Of a stretch of 64,000 bases of DNA, positions 1 to 9,890 are shown piece after piece. Under the pieces are notes generated by a model. The model saw only the letters and a program-made list of their open reading frames with translations, searched no databases and was not told where the DNA came from. Position numbers and translations under genes: made by a program. The stretch is from NCBI RefSeq assembly GCF_028372415.1, contig NC_092875.1, positions 189,873,522-189,937,521 on the forward strand, given 5' to 3'. Each line of letters opens with the position of its first letter. The stretch's first letter is position 1. The stretch comes from Notamacropus eugenii. Taxonomy: Eukaryota; Chordata; Mammalia; Diprotodontia; Macropodidae.

Positions 1-77
1 GTAGTATATATTGGGTAGTTTTATTTTCTAATAAATAAAACCATAGGATTAGAAGTTTGAAGCTGGACAAAATCTTG

Positions 78-80
<3 letters not shown>

Positions 81-120
<40 letters not shown>
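81..120. repeat. (TG)n microsatellite
   Basis: About twenty uninterrupted TG units. It is a simple repeat with no coding role visible, and is likely polymorphic in length. Confidence 0.95.
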
Positions 121-122
<2 letters not shown>

Positions 123-399
123 GAAATACTTTATTAAGAATTCATTTCGTTGAAAGGTCATGAAACGCTACTGTCCCCAGAGGAATCACATCAGACTCAA
201 GATAATCTTTATTTAAAATTACATTAAAACAAGGAAATATGAGAACTACTCTGCTTTATGGGAACAGCAGCAGAAACTAGAGACAGAACAAACACTTAAG
301 GTCCTATAGAGCCTTGAGTTTCTTGGAGGAGAAAATCAATGGCATAGAGGATAGCAGTGACCTATGTTGGACTCTCTAATCAAGTCAAGAAGCTATTAC
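121..399. other. No recognised feature
   Basis: AT-rich sequence without a convincing open frame or a repeat that I recognise. Confidence 0.5.
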
Positions 400-740
400 A
401 AAATTATTATGTGCCATATACTGTACTAAGCATTTGAAAGACAAATAGAAGTGAAAAGGCAGTTCCTGCTTTCAAGGAGCTTGTTTTCTAAAAGGATCTG
501 TGGTAGGGAAAGGTACTGAGTTAGAGCATGGTGGAAAAAGAAGTCCAGAGAGTCAAGTGGGTCCTAAAGAGGAATAAAGGGAGTGAATATGACTGAACTT
601 AGCACTTTCTTAAAAGGGAGTTTCCATTAGGAGCTGAGCAGTCAAAGGGAGACAGTGAGAAGGCAGATGGAACACAACAGTGAAGGCATCACCCAGAGGG
701 AGAAGTCTTTGGAACATGATGGAGAAAGAAGTCCTGAAAG
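400..740 (+). repeat. L2-family LINE fragment, old
   Basis: The motif order 'tatgtgcc...actgtactaagc...cagttcctgctttcaaggagct' is the pattern found in the 3' part of L2 LINEs. The downstream part, with repeated 'aaagaagtcc' segments, is more degenerate, so the right edge is approximate. Confidence 0.55.
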
Positions 741-1214
741 TCTGACGAGGAATGTACAGTTATTCCCCAAAAGCACTCTTTAAATGGAAACTGCTCTGAA
801 CTACTCTCTCTAAAGCTGAGGCACTGGTTCTCATGGTACAGAAAACAAACAAATTATCATTAGAATTTCCATGAGTGCATCACCATCTTCCACCCAATCG
901 TAGCAGTAGCAGCAGCAGCAACGGCGATCCGAGCCCTGGAAAGAGGCCACAGCTGTTACCATCCGTTGCTGAACAACCCCAGACCTGTGACTATGCCAAG
1001 CAATCAGGCTTCCAGCCATCACTTAGGAGGTGCAGTTTTTGCCGCTGATATTAGGATGCATGACCTTATTTTTCTCTTTCTATCACAGCATGTTGGATTG
1101 TGCCTCCCCAGAACCTCCCCTTGAGAAAGTACCCATGCCAGCCAGCTAACCTCACTCTTAACCTGGCTCAGCTCCTGACTCTCCAGAATACTTTTTTTAC
1201 TTTGTCTCCACCAT
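741..1214. other. No recognised feature; short GCA run near 905
   Basis: A short AGC/GCA-rich patch lies at about 901-925, followed by slightly richer GC content. The small open frames here show no recognisable protein. No repeat was identified. Confidence 0.4.
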
Positions 1215-1400
1215 GTATAAGCACCTTTCTGCCTCCATCCTCCCACTTTTGAGTTCCATTTTATGTACTGTCTTCTCCTGTTTGGAACGTAAAATCCTTG
1301 AGGGTAGAGATTTTCTTTTTGCTTGTATCTGTAGTCCCAGCACTAAACATAGAGCCCAACACATAGTATGTAAATGCTTTATCTCATCTACTCTCATATA
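1215..1400 (+). repeat. L2 LINE 3' end
   Basis: It contains the L2 3'-end sequence order 'aaaatccttgagggtagaga', then 'gtagtcccagcacta', then 'agtatgtaaatgcttta'. This is the terminal part of an L2 copy on the + strand. Confidence 0.7.
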
Positions 1401-1414
1401 GAATATTTCTGTCA

Positions 1415-1535
1415 TAAGAAATGATGCCATGAAGCAGACTATTTTCTCTTGTGTTATGTTTGGTTTTGGTGTGTTTTTTCTCATAGTTTCTGTCATTTGT
1501 TTTAATTCTTCTATGCAATATGACTAATAGAAGAG
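1415..1535 (+). repeat. L1 3' UTR fragment, left part of a split copy
   Basis: The sequence runs 'aagcagactattttct...ctcatagtttct...tctatgcaatatgactaat', which is the 3' UTR pattern of a marsupial L1 subfamily. The same pattern appears in reverse complement at 3915-4275. The copy stops where an RTE LINE begins and resumes at about 2222, so it was split by that insertion. Confidence 0.65.
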
Positions 1536-2222
1536 GTATTAGACTGACTCCCAAACTGAAGGTCTACAGAGCTGTTGTGCCGACCTCATTGTTGTATGCC
1601 TGTGAAACATGGACAGTCTACCAGTGTCATGCCAGGAAACTGAATCTCTTCCATTTGAACTTTCTTAGGAAGATTCTGAGGATCACCTGGCAGGATAATG
1701 TACCAGACGTTGAGGTCCTTGTTTGAACTAAACTGCCAAGCATTCAAACTATGCTTCAGAGAGTGCAGCTCCGATGGGCTGGCCACATTGTTCGAATGTA
1801 AAATGTACACTTGTCAAAAAGACTATTTTATGGAGAACTCACATGGGGCAGGAGATCATACAGTGGTCAGAAGAAGCTATACAAGAACACTCTCAAGGTC
1901 TCTCTCAATAACTTTGAATTTGATTATGTGACATGTAAGACACTGGAGCAGAACTGCTCAGCATGGCATACCCACATCAGAAAGGGTGCTGTGCTCTATA
2001 AGCAAAGCAGAGTTGAAACAGCACAAAGGAAATGTAGAATGCGCAAATTTGGAGTATGCACCCCAAATGTTCCCACAGACTATCAGTGCCCAATCTATGG
2101 TAAAGCATCCCGAGCTCATATTGGTCTGATCAGCCACTGCTGGACACATTGAAGCTTGACTTTATCATGATGATGTCATTCTGGTCCTCTTCAAGAATGA
2201 AGGACAACAACCAACCAACCAA
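1536..2222 (+). pseudogene. RTE-clade LINE, 3' end of the reverse transcriptase ORF
   Basis: Decayed 3' part of a non-LTR retrotransposon. Translated pieces match the C-terminal region of RTE-type endonuclease/reverse transcriptases: 'LKVYRAVV', 'LYACETWTVY', 'LRKILRITWQDN', then in another frame 'MLQRVQLRWAGHIV', and finally a finger-like end with 'LISHCWTH'. At least two frameshifts separate these blocks. The copy ends with 'ctcttcaagaatgaaggaca' followed by a short CCAA tail, the microsatellite-like ending usual for RTE. It is not functional, and it sits inside an L1 3' UTR. Confidence 0.8.
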
Positions 2223-2355
2223 TGGGCAGAACCCACATAAGACTGCATGCCATCTCAGGGAGGAAGGAGAGAGGGAAGGGGAGAAATTTTAAAACTTATG
2301 GAAGTGATTGTTGAAAACTGAAAACAAATAAATTAACTAAATTTTTTAAAAAGCA
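2222..2355 (+). repeat. L1 3' UTR fragment, right part of the split copy
   Basis: Continuation of the L1 at 1415-1535: 'cccacataagactgcatgcc', a purine-rich stretch, 'aaacttatggaagtgattg', then an A-rich end. About 30 bases expected between the two halves are not seen. Confidence 0.65.
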
Positions 2356-2545
2356 GTGGTGAACCATGAAGAATACAGAAAAAAAAGACCCATGTGAACT
2401 GGTTTAAAGTGAAGTAAGCAAAACCAAGAAAACAATAAATGCAAAGACTACAACATAAACATTAATAGAAAGAACAAAAAAAAATCTTGGACCTGAAGCA
2501 GGGAGAAAAATACCTCTCTTCCTTCTTTGCAAAGGTGGGAGAATA
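2356..2545 (+). repeat. Old LINE (L1-like) 3' fragment
   Basis: Contains 'aagtgaagtaagcaaaacca' followed by 'cttctttgcaaaggtggg'. Similar text occurs in the L1-like copies at 24600-25380 and 63730-64000. Family assignment is by resemblance only. Confidence 0.5.
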
Positions 2546-2930
2546 TGGGTACAATACTCAAAAGGATGCCATCAAAGCTAAACACATCCATCTCAGGCTC
2601 TCTTTTCAGTCACCAATGTTCAGGAAAAGACACATTAGAAGAGACATGTAGAGCCTTGAGGTGCAGTCTCAGGTTCACCTGGACAAGCACATGCTCTCAA
2701 TATCAGGTGAGAACAGTTGGCATAGCTGTGGATGGTGGGGTGTGGGGAGGAAGAAGAGAAATATCCCCTTCCTTAATCACTAGAAATCTGAAGGAGAGCT
2801 TGAACTCTCCTGTCATGCTACATAGATTTGGTGAGGGGAGTGGAGGGAAAGAGATAGAGAGAGAGAGAGTCATTTAAAGTCTCCTAAAATCTACTTAAAG
2901 TCTACTCTCTCTTCACTGTGTCAGCTAGGT
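2546..2930. repeat. Unclassified repeat, copy A (partner at 3690-4450)
   Basis: Shares a colinear set of blocks with 3690-3915 plus 4276-4450: 'ttttcagtcacc' / 'tttcagccacc', 'ttcacctggacaagcacatgc' / 'ttcacctagacaagtgcatgc', 'gagaacagttggcatagctg' / 'aagagcagttgccaaggctg', 'gaaatctgaaggagag', an AGAG-rich tract and 'acttaaagtctact'. Identity looks like 70-75 percent by eye. It could be two copies of an unrecognised transposon, an LTR pair or an old local duplication. Confidence 0.55.
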
Positions 2931-3689
2931 GCCCCAAGAGAGCAAGAAGTTAAACCTATTCCTCTCCCTGACCCTATATATAAGGAGTGTGGGAAAATAG
3001 TCAGATGTGGAGAGAGTACCACGAGACACATTGTTCTCAGGAGAAAGCTAGATGTAAGACTTACATTCTAAGGGACAAGGACCTCATTCCACTATGGACT
3101 TCCAGCTCTGGGTTCAGGAAAGCTAAATTCATGTCCTGGGGGAGACTGACCACTAAAAAGAAGAAATAATGCTTTTCTTGAAGTCTCTGGCTCATTATGT
3201 CACCACCTGTATAGAACTTGGTGGCAGAAGGAGGGGGCAGAGAATCCCTAAAATAAAGCCTAAATTTGGCTCAGTTCTAGGATGTCCTCAAAGAAATTAA
3301 CAGAGTTCCCTAAAGAGAGGTCTTCTATATGCAAAGTGAATCAGGTAGAAGACAGTTATTTATTTTCTCTACCAGAAAAGAAACACTTAAAATAAAAATA
3401 CGATTCCTATGCAGACATTAACAAATATTTAAAACAGGAAACAATAATCCACAACTGCTATTTCCCAGAAATCTGGTTCTTAAAACATCAAGACAAAAAA
3501 TGCTTTGCAGGACTAGTCAAGAGCCATTTCACTTTCATCTCAGATATATTCATTCTAAAACCATCTTCTTGCAAACCAAGAAATGGCCTGGGCTTTCTAA
3601 GACTTTCTTCAAGGTGGTGGCAATCTTGGCATCTCTGAGGGTTTCTAAAGATCACCTCTTTCTGGGCAACAGCATCTAGATCCACGAGC
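2931..3689. other. Unassigned spacer between two related repeat copies
   Basis: No clear gene. A TATA-like run lies at about 2973-2981 and an AATAAA at about 3251. These would suit an old LTR, but no retroviral coding trace follows, so this is only a possibility. Confidence 0.35.
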
Positions 3690-3914
3690 TCCTGAATTCA
3701 TGAGGTTGCCATCAAGGCTAGAAACACACATTTTAGACTTTCCTTTCAGCCACCTAGAACCTTAAAGTCTATTCTCAGATTCACCTAGACAAGTGCATGC
3801 TTGGATAATATGTAAGAGCAGTTGCCAAGGCTGGGCAAGAGCAGAGGGAGTGCAGAAGGAAGGTCATGAGGAAACAGGAAAGATATCCTTCCACTGGAAA
3901 TCTGAGAGACAATT
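3690..3914. repeat. Unclassified repeat, copy B, left part
   Basis: Homologous to 2560-2810 (see copy A). It is interrupted by an antisense L1 end at 3915-4275. Confidence 0.5.
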
Positions 3915-4275
3915 TTTTGTATTTTAATAATTATTTTATTTGTTTTCAGTGTTCTACAATCACTTCCATCTATCTTAGATTTTTTCCCTTCCCTTCCCCT
4001 TTTTCCTCCCTTGCTCCTCCCTCCCTCCCCAAGACAGCATGCAATCTTATATAGGTTTTCCACATACATTCCTATTAAATACAATTTCACCTTAGTCATG
4101 TTGAATAGAAGAATTAAAATGAATGGGAGAAACCATAAAACAAAACAAAACATAACTCAAAAGAAAATAGTCTGCTTCATTCTGCAATCCAATTCTATAG
4201 TTATTTCTCTGGATGTGGAAGGCATTTTACCTGAAAAGTTCATTGGGAATTTTTTAGGTCTGAAGGACAATTCTT
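3915..4275 (-). repeat. L1 3' UTR fragment, antisense
   Basis: Reverse complement of the same L1 3' UTR subfamily as at 1415-2355. Shared features are a long pyrimidine tract (the complement of the purine-rich L1 tail), 'gacagcatgcaatcttatat', and 'aatagtctgcttcattctgc'. It splits copy B of the unclassified repeat. Confidence 0.7.
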
Positions 4276-4450
4276 GACATGCTTGACTGATGGGAGTAGG
4301 AGAGAGAGATAGAGACAGAGAAAAACAGAGAGACAGAAAGACAGAAAGAAAAACAGACAGAAAGACAGAAAGAAAAACAGACAGACAAAGAGATAGAAGG
4401 AGGCAGGGTAGGTCACTACTTTTAAAGTCTACTGAGTGGATGACTCCCCC
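4276..4450. repeat. Unclassified repeat, copy B, right part, with GACA/GAAA-rich tract
   Basis: Continues copy B with 'ttcttgacatgc' and 'aaagtctactgagtgg'. The middle, about 4300-4400, has expanded into an imperfect AGAGACAGA / AGAAAGACAG purine-rich simple repeat. Confidence 0.55.
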
Positions 4451-4719
4451 GAACTCTTAGTCACAGCCTAGGGCATATAACTTTCTAGAAGTGACCCAAG
4501 GCATAGGCCCATTCCTACATTCCACGGAGATCTGCCTGAAAGTCCCATTCCCAGATAAACTCCATGTGAAGTCCTCTAGTCAAAGTACACATGACCAGAA
4601 GTAGCCACAATGGATGCTCAGCTCCATGGGAAGTACCCTAGTCAAGCAGATCAGGGGAGGTCCAAATACCCAGCACACTGGATTTGGTATCAGAGGAAGA
4701 AAGCAATAAGAAAAGTAAA

Positions 4720-4925
4720 AATCTAGGATAATGGAATCATAGAGTTCTGAAAGAGATCTCGTAAATTCGCCAACTGAACCCCAACATTTTGCTGAAGAGA
4801 TAACCAAGACCTCAAAAGATAAAATGATTTGCTAATATTTACACAGATAAAAATAGCCAATTTGGGATTTGCACTCAGTTCTTGTTCATTCTAAATTCAG
4901 TTATCTTTCCACTGCACTGCAAGAG
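4720..4925 (-). repeat. MIR-like SINE, antisense
   Basis: Reads in the order of a reversed MIR-like element: 'catagagttctgaaagagat', a tract around 'tttgctgaagagataacc', 'gatttgcactcagttcttg', and 'ttatctttccactgcactgc'. Quite degenerate. Confidence 0.65.
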
Positions 4926-5868
4926 GAAAGTTCTTAGAAGACTCAGTGGAAAGACAGGGCAGAGGAGGATTGTGACCAGGGAAGACCAAAGGGGCTGAAT
5001 TTACTAAGGGGCTGGGTGTGGCCACAGCAATTTCACTGGCTTTGCATCCAATCCCACACTGATCACAGAGGTGCATGTGCTAAACCAGGGGCAGAGCTCA
5101 GTCCACTCCACCCTGGGAGGAAAGCACAAGTTTCATGCCAGAGCACCTGATGAGGACTGACAGCTTTGGTATGGCAAGTTAATGAGCTGGAGGTGGTGAA
5201 AGCATGCCCCTCCCCCAGGAAGATCTTCTGATGAGGATGTCTGGGACTGCCTATACTAACCTGTGGGAGTACTAGCTCCAGTTGACAAGGATGAAAAGGA
5301 GTAATCCTGTTACTTAATTCTCACCTAAATATGGCACTTGCCAAAAGGGCTTATCTAAACCACAAGAGCTTCCTCTGGTTTTCACAAAGCCCACCTACCT
5401 ACCTTAAAATCCACCAGCAGGCAGAGCTTCCCAGAACTCCAAGAGGGTAGCTTGAGAGAAGACACCATAAATAAGTAAGCAGGGGCCGTGTATTATTTCT
5501 TTTGTGTAGCTTGAGTGTCCAAAAGCCACATTGTTGTTTTATTCATGCCAATATCTTATTTCCTTCCTAGGTTTCAAAGATGATGAAATCAAAAAGAAAA
5601 AAAAAGTTAGCAACATCAGTTAATAGACCCCAAAACCATCAACATTTCCAATTTAAAAAAATGTTACTTGGTTTAAAAAAATCAAGGCAAGCTGCTATTT
5701 CCATTGTCTCTTATTGGAATAGACACTGAGTCTTATACTTTCTTTTTTTCCCCTCATTTCTACATGGTCATTTAATAAGTCACTTGAATATACAGGTGTA
5801 CATAGGCTACAATATATTGGCTTTATCACTTTATTTAACAGACACAGAAATGGTTGTCATTCTCTGGG
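4926..5868. other. No recognised feature
   Basis: Mostly single-copy-looking sequence without a long open frame. A poly-A-rich patch lies near 5595. No repeat that I know was identified. Confidence 0.4.
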
Positions 5869-6426
5869 ACCATTCCTATACATCAGAGGAGTTTTTGGAA
5901 TGAGTTTTGAGGGGCTCAAGCTTCCAATAAGGAGAAGAATATTAATTGAAGACGCTAGGTTCAGATTTTTAGTGTAACATTCTTAAGTCCAGTTCACTCT
6001 GGAGCTCATAGATTGAACAGGTCCCTGCCCTCTTAGCACAGAGTGAATGTAAATGCTAAATAAAACTGTTTCTCTTTTATCCAGGAACCCTGAGGGTCTT
6101 CCCCTCCTAGTTTGATTTTTTTTAATTAAAGGGGCCATCCCTTGAATCATCCTCTTGGGGAAGAGACTTGGGTTCTACTCCTAACTCTCTCACTAATTCG
6201 TGAACATGGACAAGTCTCTTCTCCATTATATGAATCTCAGTCTCCTTATCTGACTATATGATCTCTTGAGTCCTCTCCCAACTCCAAACGCTCACAATTC
6301 AATTTGTTGCCCTAATCTCACACTAATGATCTGAACTGAGTGTCCTGTTCAATTAATATTCTTTCTTATCAAAAGTTTGAGCCCCTCAAAACTCATTCCA
6401 ACAGTACTCTGACCCATAGGAATGGT
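5869..6426. mobile_element. Foldback-like element with ~108-bp inverted repeats
   Basis: The left arm at 5869-5976 and the right arm at 6320-6426 are inverted copies of each other. The core is a perfect 25-bp inverted repeat (5895-5919 against 6377-6401, beginning 'ttggaatgagttttgagg'). Outward, 'accattcctat' is shared; inward, 'aagaatattaattga', 'gttcagat' and 'ttagtgt' are shared. The loop carries a MIR-like SINE at 6155-6300. This suits a non-autonomous DNA transposon with long terminal inverted repeats, or two opposite copies of one repeat. No clear target duplication is seen. Confidence 0.65.
6155..6300 (+). repeat. MIR-like SINE in the loop of the foldback element
   Basis: Motifs 'acttgggttctactcctaac', 'gaacatggacaagtctctt', 'tctcagtctccttatctg' and a closing 'gtcctctcccaactcc' follow the MIR consensus order on the + strand. 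Confidence 0.7.
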
Positions 6427-6485
6427 GCCAGCACATGATCACTAAATTCTAGAATCTTCAGGGGCATAGAGGCCTTGATAACTTA

Positions 6486-6685
6486 AGAACACAGGATTTT
6501 AGAATTGGAAGGAATCTGGTCCTAGCCTCTCATCTTATAGATGGTATTATCTAACTAGTTCCTGACCTGAAACTCTTTCTTTAACACCCTTTACATATGG
6601 GCATCCTGCCTCTGTTTAAATACTTCTAATGATAGGGAACATGCTATCTCCTAAGACCCTCCATTCCATTTCTAATTGATAGGAA
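6486..6685 (-). repeat. CR1/L3 LINE 3' part, antisense, first segment
   Basis: Sequence such as 'ctctgtttaaatacttctaa', 'tgatagggaacatgctatct' and 'ccattccatttctaattgat' is the reversed 3' region of a CR1/L3 element. It is interrupted by a SINE at 6686 and continues at 6855-6995 and 7440-7510. Confidence 0.65.
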
Positions 6686-6850
6686 GTTGTTGTTTTTCAG
6701 TCATTTCTGACTCTTTGAAGCCCCATTTGGGATTTTCTTGGCAAAGATACCAGAGTGGTTCACCACTTCCTTCTCCAGCTTATTTTACAGATAAGGAAAC
6801 TGAGGCAAACAGGGCTAAGTGACTTGCCCAGGATCACACAGCTTATTGCT
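6686..6850 (-). repeat. CORE-SINE with RTE-type tail, antisense, truncated
   Basis: Opens with 'gttgttgtttttcagtcatt', then 'ccccatttgggattttcttg', 'ggttcaccacttccttctcc' and 'gaaactgaggcaaacagggc'. This is a marsupial tRNA-derived SINE in reverse. Its tRNA-like head is missing beyond 'gatcacacagctt'. It is inserted in CR1. Confidence 0.85.
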
Positions 6851-6854
6851 GTTA

Positions 6855-6995
6855 CTTTGCACCTAAACCTTTCACCTGGCAGCTTTCATTCATAATTCCT
6901 GCTCTCTGGGGTTAAACAGAGCAAAACCAGTCTTCTTTCCATATCACAGTCCTTCAGTGATTATGGCAAGCTATTTAAGTTCTCACAAAGGGTAC
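6855..6995 (-). repeat. CR1/L3 LINE, antisense, second segment
   Basis: 'attcctgctctctggggtta' with 'aacagagcaaaaccag' and 'cacagtccttcagtg' continue the CR1 order after the SINE insertion. Confidence 0.6.
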
Positions 6996-7029
6996 ATCAT
7001 TTTCTACCTCCATACCTTTCCACTAGGCT

Positions 7030-7235
7030 CCATGTATAGGGTACACACTCTCTTCACCTCTATCTCATAGAATTTCTCACTTTCTTTAAGAACAAACTCA
7101 AGTGTCTACTTCTACAAAACTGCCTTTCTACTTGTTTAGGTCATTCTCTAAGAGTTTCAGAGAAGGTGTTGGTTAGGGGGAATTTCTTCACTGAGGATTT
7201 TCATATATCAAAGAATTTGCAGGTCCAGGTCTTTG
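7030..7235 (+). repeat. L2 fragment and SINE tail
   Basis: 'aatttctcactttctttaag' with 'aactcaagtgtctacttcta' resembles an L2 segment. From about 7165 the text 'gggggaatttcttcactgag' and 'gaatttgcaggtccagg' resembles the 3' end of a MIR-related SINE. Boundaries are approximate. Confidence 0.45.
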
Positions 7236-7299
7236 CCCCAGCCCATAGTAGCTTCAAGGTCTAGCCTATAGTAAGCACATAAAAGGTCCTTCTTGATTA

Positions 7300-7425
7300 T
7301 TCTATGTGACCTTGGGCAATTCTTTTCACTCCTCTCAGTCTCAGTTTCCTCAATTGTAAAATGTAGGATTGGACTAAATAATATCTCAGGCTCCTCAAGG
7401 TTCTGCATCCTAATGATCTTACTTG
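7300..7425 (+). repeat. MIR-like SINE
   Basis: 'tgtgaccttgggcaattctt', 'tctcagtttcctcaattgta' and 'ggattggactaaataatatc' are the core and tail of a MIR-like element. Confidence 0.8.
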
Positions 7426-7439
7426 AAGAAATTTTCATC

Positions 7440-7510
7440 ATAAGTCTTTTCTTCTCCAGGGAAAATATCCTTTGTTCCTTCAACCAATCTACTCATGAAA
7501 CGTTTTAAAA
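7440..7510 (-). repeat. CR1/L3 LINE, antisense, third segment
   Basis: 'agtcttttcttctccaggg' followed by 'tatcctttgttccttcaacc' continues the CR1 order from 6855-6995, so the old CR1 copy was split by later insertions. Confidence 0.6.
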
Positions 7511-7849
7511 GTCATTCAAGCTTCTGCAGTCTTTTTCCTTCTCCTAGGAAAGGGATTGGACTCTCTTTGGAGATTGGGTCATTTCCATCTCTGTTTCTTC
7601 CTGGGTTTCAAGAATCTTTTCACAGCAGTATGAGTGTGTGCTGACTTTACAAATAACTTGCCTTTTATCTTTTAATTCTATTTTAGATTTTTTTACCACA
7701 GTTTCGCACCCTAGCACCTCAAAGACCTTAACACCATACCATATTTCATCTCATGCTTTATTCCCTCTCACCTTCCATATTTTGAGAAGGGTATTTATGA
7801 TTTGTTTTATTTCCAAATAATTTGCCTCTTGTCCTAAAGTTATTCAGAA
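7511..7849. other. No recognised feature
   Basis: Pyrimidine-rich AT-rich sequence with no identifiable repeat or gene. Confidence 0.4.
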
Positions 7850-8245
7850 CAAAAGAATAGATTTTTAGAGTCAAAAATATATTTAGATCTCATCTAGTTC
7901 AACCCCTCATTTTACAGATGAAGAAACAGGCCTAGAAAAGTAAAACTTTTCCCAAGGAAAGAAATAAGCCTTTCCTAGGTGCCTAATACATGCCAGAAAC
8001 TGTCCAAGTACTTCACAAATATTCTCTCATTTTATCCCCACAACAATCCTTGGGACATAGGTGCTATTATAATTTAAGAACCTAATTTGATTTTTTTATA
8101 ATTTAAGAACCTGAAGCAGATAGTGGTTAAGTGACATGTCTCAGGTTACATAGCTAGTAAGAATCTGAAGCCAGATTGGAACTCAGGTCCTCTCAACTCC
8201 AGGCCCTGTATTCTATCCACTGAGTGACGTAGCTGCCTCTACACA
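7850..8245 (-). repeat. MIR/MIR3-like SINEs, antisense, adjacent
   Basis: First part: 'gatctcatctagttcaaccc' and 'tcattttacagatgaagaaa'. Second part from about 7970: 'ctaatacatgccagaaactg', 'attctctcattttatcccca', 'gaactcaggtcctctcaact', 'tattctatccactgagtgac'. A short internal duplication of 'tataatttaagaacct' is present at about 8068-8114. Confidence 0.75.
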
Positions 8246-8704
8246 GTGTCAGAGCTGGGCTTAGGTCCGAGGCGTCCTGGCTCCCAGCTGCCCTTAAGGT
8301 TTAGGTACACTCTTGACTAATATGGCCCACCTGCCTGTGATTTTTGTGAAATTAGTGGCTGGTTTATTTTAGTCACAGTCATTTTTTAAACCAGTTTTGT
8401 ACCTTGATTTCTACTGATGACTGGGTCATTTTCACCAGTTAGCTAAAAGTTTTCTACCTTTTTCTATACGTCAATTTTCTGCTTTCTCAGCCCTTTTCTC
8501 CACTTATGTCACTTTTTGTCAATCTCAATCGCCAACACATGGCACAACCTGTCTTCAGTGTGATCCCAAGTCCAACGCTTTCTATTCTCGCTAAGAGCAA
8601 TAGCACATTCCAGGGGTTAAGTATCACTTTATTTCTGTTGCTTCTGTCAATGTGGTGTGAGTGGTGCCTATTTATATTACATGTGAGCCCAATGTAGAGG
8701 AACT
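8246..8704. other. No recognised feature
   Basis: No gene and no repeat identified apart from a short SINE-like scrap at about 8246-8290. Confidence 0.4.
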
Positions 8705-8945
8705 AAGCTGGGTATCACATTTTAGGACAGACATTGATAAGACTTAGTGTAGTCAGAGGAGAGTGACCAGGATAGTAAAAGACCTTGAGACCTTATCATA
8801 TGAGTATCAGAGGGAGAAACTGAGCTGGAGAAAAGATGCCTCAACATGATAGCTCTGTCTTCAATATGGGAATAGCTACCATATTACATGGCCTCAGAAG
8901 ACAAAATAAAGACCAAGTGGTGGGAGCTATAGGAAAGGAGAATCA
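8705..8945 (+). repeat. CR1/L3 LINE fragment
   Basis: 'atcacattttaggacagaca', 'ttgataagac', 'agaggagagtgaccaggata' and 'atgatagctctgtcttcaat' follow the 3' half of CR1/L3 on the + strand. Confidence 0.7.
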
Positions 8946-9204
8946 CTGACTTTCAGAGTTGAAAGAGTTTAGCTAAAAAGAGTCCAGAAGTCATCTGGTC
9001 CAACCTATACACCAAAATAATTCCCATGCAATATTTGTGGCAAGCAGCCTTTGTCTGAAGACTTCCAACTGAAAGACAACCTACCATAAGTTCATTCCAC
9101 TCTGAATGTGGAATTTCCTGTTAGGAAATTTTCCCTTATATTGCTTAAAGCAATTTCTTTCTAACTTCTACCCATTGCTCTGCACGCATTCTGCCCACTC
9201 TGCC
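8946..9204 (-). repeat. CR1/L3 LINE, antisense, first segment
   Basis: 'aagtcatctggtccaaccta', 'agacttccaactgaaagaca', 'ttcattccactctgaatgtg' and 'acttctacccattgctctg' are in CR1 antisense order. The copy continues at about 9476-9514 and 9772-9890. Confidence 0.65.
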
Positions 9205-9475
9205 ACTAGACAGCTAGGAGGTGCGTTGAATAGAGTGCTGGTTTTGACATCAAGGAGACATGAGTTCAAATCTGACCGTACACACTCATGCTAGCTTTGG
9301 GACCCTGAGCAAGTCATTTAAACACTGTTTGCCTCAATTACATCAATGATAAAATAGGGATAATCATAGAACTTACATCCCAGAGTTTGTTATATAATAT
9401 TTGTAAAACACTTAGCATGGTACCTGGTACATAGTAGGTCTTCATAAATGCTTGTTCCATTTTCTTCCTTCTGCT
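9205..9475 (+). repeat. MIR-like SINE, nearly full length
   Basis: Has a tRNA-like head ('gacagctaggaggtgcgttg', 'gagttcaaatctgacc'), a core ('gggaccctgagcaagtcatt', 'tgcctcaattacatcaatga') and a tail ('atttgtaaaacacttagcat', 'ggtacctggtacatagtagg'). Confidence 0.8.
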
Positions 9476-9514
9476 TTATGAAATCAGGCATAACAAATCA
9501 AGTCCCTCTTGCAC

Positions 9515-9771
9515 GTCATTGTAGCTCAGGAGTTTCAAGTGTGTCTAACCCTCTGTGACCCCATTTGAAGGTTTCTTGCCAAAGATGCTGGAGTGGTTTG
9601 CCATTTCCTTCTCCAATTCATTTTACAAATGAGGAACTGAGACAAACAGGTTTTGCCCAGGACTTGCTCAGGGTCACCAACTAGTGGGTGTCTGGGGCTA
9701 GACTTGAATTCAGGAAGCTGAGTCCTCCTGACTCTAGGTCCAACACTCTCTCCACTGTACCACGTAACTGG
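9515..9771 (-). repeat. CORE-SINE with RTE-type tail, antisense, with target duplication
   Basis: A complete-looking reversed SINE: tail 'gaccccatttgaaggtttct', core 'aaatgaggaactgagacaaa', head 'ctctctccactgtaccac'. It is flanked by the perfect 10-bp direct repeat CCTCTTGCAC at 9505-9514 and 9772-9781, the expected signature of LINE-mediated insertion. Confidence 0.9.
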
Positions 9772-9890
9772 CCTCTTGCACATGACAGCTTTTCAAGTGC
9801 TTAAAAAATCAATATCATGTCTTCCCCACCCCCTGCCCCTTAGTCTTCTCAGATTTTAGCTCAAAATAAGAAACTTCCCAACCATTGAAA
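9772..9890 (-). repeat. CR1/L3 LINE, antisense, last segment
   Basis: 'cacatgacagcttttcaagt', 'caatatcatgtcttccccac' and 'tagtcttctcagattttagc' resume the CR1 order immediately after the SINE. Confidence 0.65.
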
